Shown here: positions 13,919-18,697 of the stretch, piece after piece | How positions within the stretch are numbered: the first letter of the stretch is position 1 | How the letters are laid out: each line of letters opens with the position of its first letter | Assembly: GCA_041946755.1 (NCBI GenBank) | Contig: JBHGBB010000056.1 | Span: forward strand, 1 to 18,697 | Direction: 5' to 3' | Source: JBHGBB01 sp041946755 | GTDB taxonomy: Bacteria > UBP4 > UBA4092 > JAOAEQ01 | Length of the DNA: 18,697 bases | Made by a program: the position numbers and the translations under genes | Notes under the pieces: model-generated | Databases searched by the model: none | The model's input: the letters and a program-made list of their open reading frames with translations, nothing else | What the model was told of the DNA's origin: nothing

Positions 13919-16459
13919 ATGAAAATTAATACTAGAATCTTTTTAAGTGTGATATTGTTTGTATCTTTCGGTATCTCATCTTCTCTGGCGGAAGTGAAGA
14001 ATCCGCCACCAGGATTTGCGTCACCATTTGGGCTTGGTGGCGCAGCGTATTTCCATATGCAGCATTCCCCGGAGGTTTGGGATGCCGGAGCGAAACAACA
14101 TCAACTATTTAATCTATCTGGCGCGAAATGGGCAAGGCAGGATTTCTGGTGGGGTAGTATTGAAACCAGTCAAGGGAAGTTCGATTGGGGGTTCCCGGAT
14201 AAGGTCGTCGTCCAGTATCGAAATTATGGGATCAATCTGTTTCCGATAATCTGTTATGGTTCCGCTTGGCAACATAGCGAAGCACCGACTACTGCTGCAG
14301 AGCGACAGCTTTGCGCGCGATACACTTATCTTCTAGTCAGTCGATATCGAAATACCGTTCATGCCTGGGAGATTTGGAATGAACCGAATATTCTACCGTT
14401 CTGGTCACCGAAACCTAACCCGGCAGATTATGCTGCCCTTTTAAAAGAATGTTATATCGCAGCGAAAAACGCCGACCCGGATTGTATTATTGTTGCCGGC
14501 GCGTTGGCCGGAGTAGATGAACAGTTCCTGCGTGGAATGTATCAGCATGGTGCAAAAGGTTATTTCGATGCCATATCATATCATACCTATGGCCAGAATC
14601 CGCCAGAACATTATATTCAAAATGAAATCAATACCCTCCGGAAAATTATGGCTGAGTTCGGCGATAATAAACCGATTTGGATGACTGAAACCGGATATTA
14701 TACCGGGCCGATGGGGATATCGGAAGACCAACAGGCGAACTGGATTGTTCGCAGTCATCTGAATTGGTTAAGTGCTGGTACCGATAAAATATTTGAATTA
14801 ACCCTACTCGATTGGACTGATGACCCGCATACTCCGGATGCAACTTCGTTTCGTGGACTCGCCCATCGTTCATTTGTGCCGAAACCATCGTTTTTTGCGT
14901 ATCGAACCATGGTCGAAGAATTGGAAGGAAAAGAATATTATGGGAATCCAAACCTAGCAGCAGATGTATATAGTCTGATTTTCACAGCAAAAGGATACCC
15001 GTATACAAAATTGCCGAACGCTACCTTAGTGCTCTGGACAGATGATAAGAAAGAGAAAACCATATCCTTTGATCCCGGTGCATATGTTGTTTTCATCCGT
15101 AAGCTTAATGGTGATCGGGAATTGGTTAAGATAGATTCGAATCATCAGATTCAAGTTAAGACTACCGATGCACCGATATATATCGAGGGAATAGGAGAGA
15201 AACTTTTACTGCAATCGCAGTTGGTTAAACTCGATAATACCTCCCGCCAGCTTGCATATCTGGCAGAGAATACCGTTACACTGCAATTTTATAATCCATT
15301 AACCACTTCGCTGCAAGGTGGGATTATGCTGTATATCAATAAACCAAACCTTGAACTGGACCGGAAGGCTATCCATATCGAATTGGCGCCGAAAGAAAAG
15401 AAAGAAATATATTATACCATTCCTAAATCCGATTGTACTCGTTTCGGGGAAACCGAGTTGGTAATCAACTTTTATACTAATGATAGTACTTTAGGTAATA
15501 TCGTCAGCTATGAAAAAGTTGATATCGTTAATCCAATAAAGATTCGGTTCTTACCGATAACCTCAACTCTTACTCCTTATTTTAGTATCCAGCTCCAGAA
15601 TTATTCCGGGAAGGATATTACCGGGATGCTACATGTAGCACTTGATACCCCATTCGAATATCAATGGGAACAGAAGGTAAGTTTATCCGATAAAACCACT
15701 GCTGCTTATCTGTTCGGCTATGAATTGAATATGATTGAACCGATGGTACCGCATCATTTAACCGTAACCTTTACCGGTTCAGGATATTCGGCAACCACTG
15801 AAAAAACCTATACCTTCATTATGGCACCCAAATTAACCCAGCCGATTAAAATTGATGGCGATTTGACTGATTGGAAAGGGATATCTCCGGTAGTTAAACC
15901 TGCTGATTTGAAAGTCGAGTTCTTCAATAAGAGTGGATATACCGGTCCGGATGATATCTCCGCGACCGCATATCTGGGTTGGACTACCGGGAAACTCTAT
16001 ATTGCTATCGATGTAACTGATAATAGCATTGTTCTCCCGAACTCACCTACGGTTTGGGACCAGGATTCGCTCCAAATAGCGATTGATGGGTTAAACGATG
16101 CCCAACCCGGCGCTGGATTTGATAATAATGATTTCGAATTCGAGATTGCCTTAACCAAAAATGGAAAGAACTATATTGCTGCCGGGCAATATCCTGCCGG
16201 TCGTATCGAATCGATAGTCTCTGAGAAAGTCCAGGTAGCGATTAATAAGAAGCCGGATAGTAAAGGATTGATTTATGAACTGCTGATTCCGGAAGAGGTG
16301 GTAACTCCATTAAAGTTAGAGAATGGCAGGATTTTCGGATTTGATTTTATCTTGAATGATAACGATACCGGGATGCGGAAAGGTTGGCTGGAACTAACAC
16401 CCGGTATCGGCTGGGGGAAAGAACCGGCTTTATACCATGATGTTATTCTTGTAGAATAA
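13919..16459 (+). CDS. Secreted clan GH-A glycoside hydrolase-like protein with a C-terminal CBM9-like module
   Basis: From the ATG at 13919 (GGGGGTT 6 bp upstream) the product is 846 residues; an in-frame TTG at 13880 would wrongly bury the signal peptide. Residues 1-24 are a signal peptide (IFLSVILFVSFGISSSLA). Residues about 30-330 are a (beta/alpha)8 barrel: ARQDFWWGSIE opens it, WNEPN places the proton donor at E155, ISYHTYG lies at about 219, and PIWMTETGY places the nucleophile at E257. This spacing suits clan GH-A (GH39/GH5-like). The middle (about 350-635) is beta-rich with no recognised family. The tail (about 640-846) begins KIDGDLTDWKGI and includes WDQDSLQIAIDG and FEIALTKNGKNY, typical of CBM9-like carbohydrate-binding modules. 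It probably cleaves or modifies an extracellular polysaccharide; the substrate is not predictable. A hairpin overlaps the stop codon. Confidence 0.87.
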   Translation: MKINTRIFLSVILFVSFGISSSLAEVKNPPPGFASPFGLGGAAYFHMQHSPEVWDAGAKQHQLFNLSGAKWARQDFWWGSIETSQGKFDWGFPDKVVVQYRNYGINLFPIICYGSAWQHSEAPTTAAERQLCARYTYLLVSRYRNTVHAWEIWNEPNILPFWSPKPNPADYAALLKECYIAAKNADPDCIIVAGALAGVDEQFLRGMYQHGAKGYFDAISYHTYGQNPPEHYIQNEINTLRKIMAEFGDNKPIWMTETGYYTGPMGISEDQQANWIVRSHLNWLSAGTDKIFELTLLDWTDDPHTPDATSFRGLAHRSFVPKPSFFAYRTMVEELEGKEYYGNPNLAADVYSLIFTAKGYPYTKLPNATLVLWTDDKKEKTISFDPGAYVVFIRKLNGDRELVKIDSNHQIQVKTTDAPIYIEGIGEKLLLQSQLVKLDNTSRQLAYLAENTVTLQFYNPLTTSLQGGIMLYINKPNLELDRKAIHIELAPKEKKEIYYTIPKSDCTRFGETELVINFYTNDSTLGNIVSYEKVDIVNPIKIRFLPITSTLTPYFSIQLQNYSGKDITGMLHVALDTPFEYQWEQKVSLSDKTTAAYLFGYELNMIEPMVPHHLTVTFTGSGYSATTEKTYTFIMAPKLTQPIKIDGDLTDWKGISPVVKPADLKVEFFNKSGYTGPDDISATAYLGWTTGKLYIAIDVTDNSIVLPNSPTVWDQDSLQIAIDGLNDAQPGAGFDNNDFEFEIALTKNGKNYIAAGQYPAGRIESIVSEKVQVAINKKPDSKGLIYELLIPEEVVTPLKLENGRIFGFDFILNDNDTGMRKGWLELTPGIGWGKEPALYHDVILVE

Positions 16460-16475
16460 CATCATGGTCATTTTA
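16435..16475 (+). terminator. Hairpin overlapping the hydrolase stop codon, probable terminator
   Basis: CCATGATGTTATTC and GAATAACATCATGG (16435-16467) form a perfect 14-bp stem with loop TTGTA. The stop codon TAA (16457-16459) lies in the right arm. A short T-rich tail (TCATTTT) follows, so this is a probable but imperfect intrinsic terminator. Confidence 0.55.
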
Positions 16476-16481
16476 AATTTT

Positions 16482-16863
16482 AAATTTAGCATTCTAAATT
16501 TAGCATTTTAAAAACATACGAAAGGCTAAGTCATGGATAAGAGAGAAGAATTGGCAAATCGATTATTGGAAAACATCTTGGAGGACAACTATTACGTTCA
16601 GGTAGTTCACCGGGGGCAAATTATGAAGAAGCGTGCGGAGCGGAATCCAAAGCGGATTTCGCGCATAAATTAGGTATTGTTCTAAAGGAATTAAAAGAAA
16701 CAAGATATTGGTTACGAATTGTCTGTAGAACGGAAATAATAAAACCTAGCTTGGTAGATTCGTTGCTAAAAGAATGTGAGGAACCCTGTGCGATTATTGC
16801 ACAAAGTATCCTCACCGTAAAGCGCAGTTAAATTTGAAATGCTAATTGCTAAATGCTAAATTT
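16482..16863. mobile_element. IVS-like insertion bounded by 31-bp imperfect inverted repeats
   Basis: The left end (16482-16512, built of two AAATTTAGCATT units) and the right end (16833-16863, ending AAATGCTAAATTT) are inverted repeats matching at about 25 of 31 positions. They enclose the remnant four-helix-bundle gene. Such genes, first known from intervening sequences in 23S rRNA, are often found between protein genes. This copy fills the convergent gap and ends 11 bp before the stop codon of the transglutaminase-like gene. Confidence 0.55.
16533..16831 (+). pseudogene. 23S rRNA-IVP-like four-helix-bundle protein, frameshifted by an internal deletion
   Basis: The ATG at 16533, with AAGG upstream, opens with MDKREELANRLL, the usual N-terminus of the family. 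From about 16562 the family sequence continues in another frame: IIGKHLGGQLLRSGSSPGAN, then YEEACGAESKADFAHKL, LKELKETRYWLRIV and a final helix to a TAA at 16829-16831. The family normally has about 20 residues between the RLL helix and the GKH-GGQLLRSG segment (a helix and a short loop), and these are missing. A deletion of about 60 bp that is not a multiple of three explains both the loss and the frame change. Read straight, the start codon reaches a stop after about 45 codons. The intact protein is a small helical bundle of unknown function. The copy looks recently inactivated because the rest of the frame is clean. Confidence 0.8.
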
Positions 16864-16874
16864 GCAATGATCTT

Positions 16875-18359
16875 TTACCACAGTATCGGCCTGATATCCA
16901 TCTTATACGAGAACTGGCCGTAGTATAAATTCACATCATCATATTCCAGTTCCCCGCGCTGGAAATCGACCGTATCCGACCTCACTGCATTCTTCGGTGG
17001 AAATAACGGGATTCCATGGTCTTTATTAGCTACCAACCGGAATGGGTCCATATTACCGAAATAGAAATCATGCAATTCTTTCTTCTGGTCATCAGTTAAT
17101 CCTTTCGCATATCGGGTAAAATGGATACTCCGATGCGGGTCGACCGGTACCCAGCCATACGGTGCGAGATATATTTCCGCCCAATCATGCATGCCGGAAC
17201 TTTCCCGGACTGGATACATAGTCCAAGACGTCTGCCATCGGGCAGGGATACCGTTCATCCGGCATAAGGTGATAAACAGCATTGCTTCTTCACCGCAATC
17301 TCCATACCGGCGCATGAACGTAGTTTTACTAATATTCCGGATAGTGCAATATTCATGGGCATAACTATATTTGATATTATTCCCAATCCAGTCATAAATC
17401 TTTTTCGCTTTTAGATAAGGATTAGTTTCATTCCCGATAATCTCTTTCGATATCTGGTCGAATTCAGGGATAAACATCACATGCGGCGGCTGTTCTTCCA
17501 GATATTTATCGATCGCAGGATTGCCTTGAGGATACGGCACTACTTTATTCGGATCGATACGAGAGTATACCGAATATACTTTAAACTTATATTCCAGTTC
17601 GAATACTACCGGTTTATCTTTTTCCGCTACCTGCTCAAAATATATCGCGCGCATATCCTGGTCAGGTTCGCCAATCCATTTCGGTACCGGACTCGATTTT
17701 AGGAAATGCAACTCCTGCTGTTGCGGCCGGTTGGTAGGATATGGCATCCAGCATTTAACGATTTTCCCGGCTGGGATAGCCGTCGATTCGGTAGAAATCG
17801 TCATTTTAACCTTATAGGTTTTCGGATAGATATAGCGGTCGAATGGATGCTCTTCCGCCTCTTTCCGAATCTTCTGATATTCTTTCCAGACCGATTTATC
17901 GTATTTATCGGTGGTTGGACCGATTTCTCGAACCGCTATTTCCGGATACCGCCAGATCAGGTTGCTGACACTCGCGCCGAAATAATAGGTTTTCCCATCG
18001 ATAACTTTCGAATCGAATTTCTTTTCCTGTTCCCAATTAGTGAATTCTTCCGGCGAGAAATTAGCGATCCGGGTTTTTAATGCCGCTAATAAGTCTACTC
18101 GGGTTAATGAATAATCTTTTTGAATCCGGTTCAATCGTTCGATTTCCCAAAGTAATTCTTTTTTTTCAGCATCTGATAGCGTTCCTTTAGCGATTTCATC
18201 TTGTACTACTTGTTTAGCAGCGGTAAACTGCCCTTGTTGTTCCAACTCAGCTAATTGCGATTTCAAATCTATCCCCTCCCCGAACGCTATGGTTCCGAAT
18301 ATTAAGGTTAAAATGAGACTACTTAATGCGATTGATACGATTACTTTTCCCAACTGCAT
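16875..18359 (-). CDS. Secreted transglutaminase-like (cysteine protease fold) protein
   Basis: This 494-residue exported protein has a signal peptide (residues 1-28; core VIVSIALSSLILTLIFGTIAF). An alpha-helical, charged stretch at about 31-100 follows, then a beta-rich middle domain (about 180-265; KVKMTISTEST to FELEYKFKVYS) and a transglutaminase core (about 300-420). All three catalytic residues are present: C355 in RYGDCGEEAMLF, H391 in SGMHDWAEIYL and D407 in WVPVDPHRS. The DCGE and MHDWAE contexts are those of the Transglut_core superfamily, whose bacterial members are more often proteases or peptide-processing enzymes than cross-linkers. AGGAGGT lies 9 bp before the ATG at 18359. It is convergent with the hydrolase and has its own promoter, so a link with that cluster is not shown. 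Confidence 0.9.
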   Translation of the reverse strand: MQLGKVIVSIALSSLILTLIFGTIAFGEGIDLKSQLAELEQQGQFTAAKQVVQDEIAKGTLSDAEKKELLWEIERLNRIQKDYSLTRVDLLAALKTRIANFSPEEFTNWEQEKKFDSKVIDGKTYYFGASVSNLIWRYPEIAVREIGPTTDKYDKSVWKEYQKIRKEAEEHPFDRYIYPKTYKVKMTISTESTAIPAGKIVKCWMPYPTNRPQQQELHFLKSSPVPKWIGEPDQDMRAIYFEQVAEKDKPVVFELEYKFKVYSVYSRIDPNKVVPYPQGNPAIDKYLEEQPPHVMFIPEFDQISKEIIGNETNPYLKAKKIYDWIGNNIKYSYAHEYCTIRNISKTTFMRRYGDCGEEAMLFITLCRMNGIPARWQTSWTMYPVRESSGMHDWAEIYLAPYGWVPVDPHRSIHFTRYAKGLTDDQKKELHDFYFGNMDPFRLVANKDHGIPLFPPKNAVRSDTVDFQRGELEYDDVNLYYGQFSYKMDIRPILW

Positions 18360-18396
18360 AATTTATATACCTCCTGTTGGATTCTTATAGTAACTC

Positions 18397-18402
18397 ATTA
18401 TA
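18397..18402 (-). promoter_or_regulatory. -10 element for the transglutaminase-like gene
   Basis: On the minus strand a perfect TATAAT lies 38 bp upstream of the ATG at 18359, giving a leader of about 30 nt that contains the AGGAGGT site. The -35 region (near 18420-18425) is a poor match. Confidence 0.4.
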
Positions 18403-18501
18403 TCATTTGCTGCATTAGGTTTGCTAGAGGAAATGGGTTGTCTGATTTGTTGTTATTCTCGATTCCTGATTTTATTATGCCCTATTCGTATAGCTATTTG
18501 G

Positions 18502-18521
18502 ATTCCCGCATACGCGGGAAT
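18502..18521. repeat. Palindrome ATTCCCGC-ATAC-GCGGGAAT, left end of a hairpin element
   Basis: Eight-base arms surround a 4-nt loop. It fits the ATTCCC-N8-GGGAAT form of dRS3-type repeats. With its flanks (GG before, GACA after) it is an inverted relative of the palindrome at 18675-18694, suggesting the two bound one element. Confidence 0.6.
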
Positions 18522-18564
18522 GACATGCGGGTGATAGCTTTCATTCCAATCTTTTTATCATTTT

Positions 18565-18697
18565 ATTCCTGTCCTTTTTTCGTGTCATTCCTGCCTTTTT
18601 TTTATGTCATTCCTCTCCTTTTTTCGTATTATTCCTGCCTTTTTTTCGTATTATTCCTGCCTTTTTTTCGTGTCATTCCTGCGAAAGCAGGAATCCA
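18565..18697. repeat. Five 22-bp tandem repeats ending in a GAAA-loop palindrome
   Basis: Units start at 18565, 18587, 18609, 18631 and 18653, each of the form ATTCCTGCC-T(6-8)-CGTRTY with few changes. The sixth start (18675) turns into ATTCCTGC-GAAA-GCAGGAAT (18675-18694), a perfect hairpin. Every unit therefore repeats the left arm of that hairpin plus a T-run. The element reaches the window edge and may continue. Confidence 0.8.

Noticed and set aside
16621..16815. 64-codon minus-strand frame between the hydrolase and the transglutaminase-like gene
   Set aside because: It is antisense to the recognisable four-helix-bundle remnant on the plus strand.
18565..18697. Regular repeats that might be a CRISPR array
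   Set aside because: The 22-bp units are directly abutting without spacers, contain homopolymer runs, and no cas gene is near.

Overview
The window is about 18.7 kb of bacterial chromosome, moderately AT-rich, with gene-like Shine-Dalgarno sites (AGGAGG-type), sigma70-type promoters and intrinsic terminators. I cannot name the species. Secreted proteins with Sec signal peptides, a Gfo/Idh/MocA oxidoreductase with a cysteine cluster, a TPR-tailed GT-C glycosyltransferase and many dispersed hairpin repeats would suit an uncultured or candidate-phylum bacterium; this is inference only. I see no rRNA, tRNA, CRISPR array, phage gene or transposase.

Left part (1-6600), coding on the minus strand. 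A truncated AT-rich gene sits at the edge (1-233) behind a good promoter. Next come two paralogous four-helix membrane proteins (505-882 and 2001-2378) separated by a SAM methyltransferase (949-1800); two near-identical promoters (1884-1913 and 2610-2639) serve this block. Then follow a secreted protein with carboxypeptidase-regulatory-like domains (2859-3560), a likely operon of a Gfo/Idh/MocA oxidoreductase and a CoA-binding protein (5827 to 4012), and a small ankyrin protein (6203-6550). The gaps between these genes are full of palindromes, several arranged as pairs, including a 135-bp MITE-like element at 2407-2541.

Central part (6753-16467), coding on the plus strand. A strong promoter drives a 1005-residue secreted multidomain protein. 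Its C-terminal pair of carbohydrate-binding-like modules recurs as a separate secreted protein (10260-11315). Next come a membrane GT-C glycosyltransferase with TPRs (11749-13704) and a secreted clan GH-A glycoside hydrolase-like protein with a CBM9-like tail (13919-16459). Together these suggest synthesis, binding and trimming of a surface or extracellular polysaccharide (inference). The second and third genes each lie behind a copy of the same roughly 117-bp leader (10021-10138 and 11469-11585). The leader is more conserved than the duplicated proteins next to it, and it is the best candidate here for an undescribed functional element.

Right part (16482-18697). A degenerate 23S-IVP-like four-helix-bundle gene, bounded by 31-bp imperfect inverted repeats, lies between the hydrolase and a convergent secreted transglutaminase-like protein (16875-18359). 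The window ends in a hairpin element containing five copies of a 22-bp tandem repeat.
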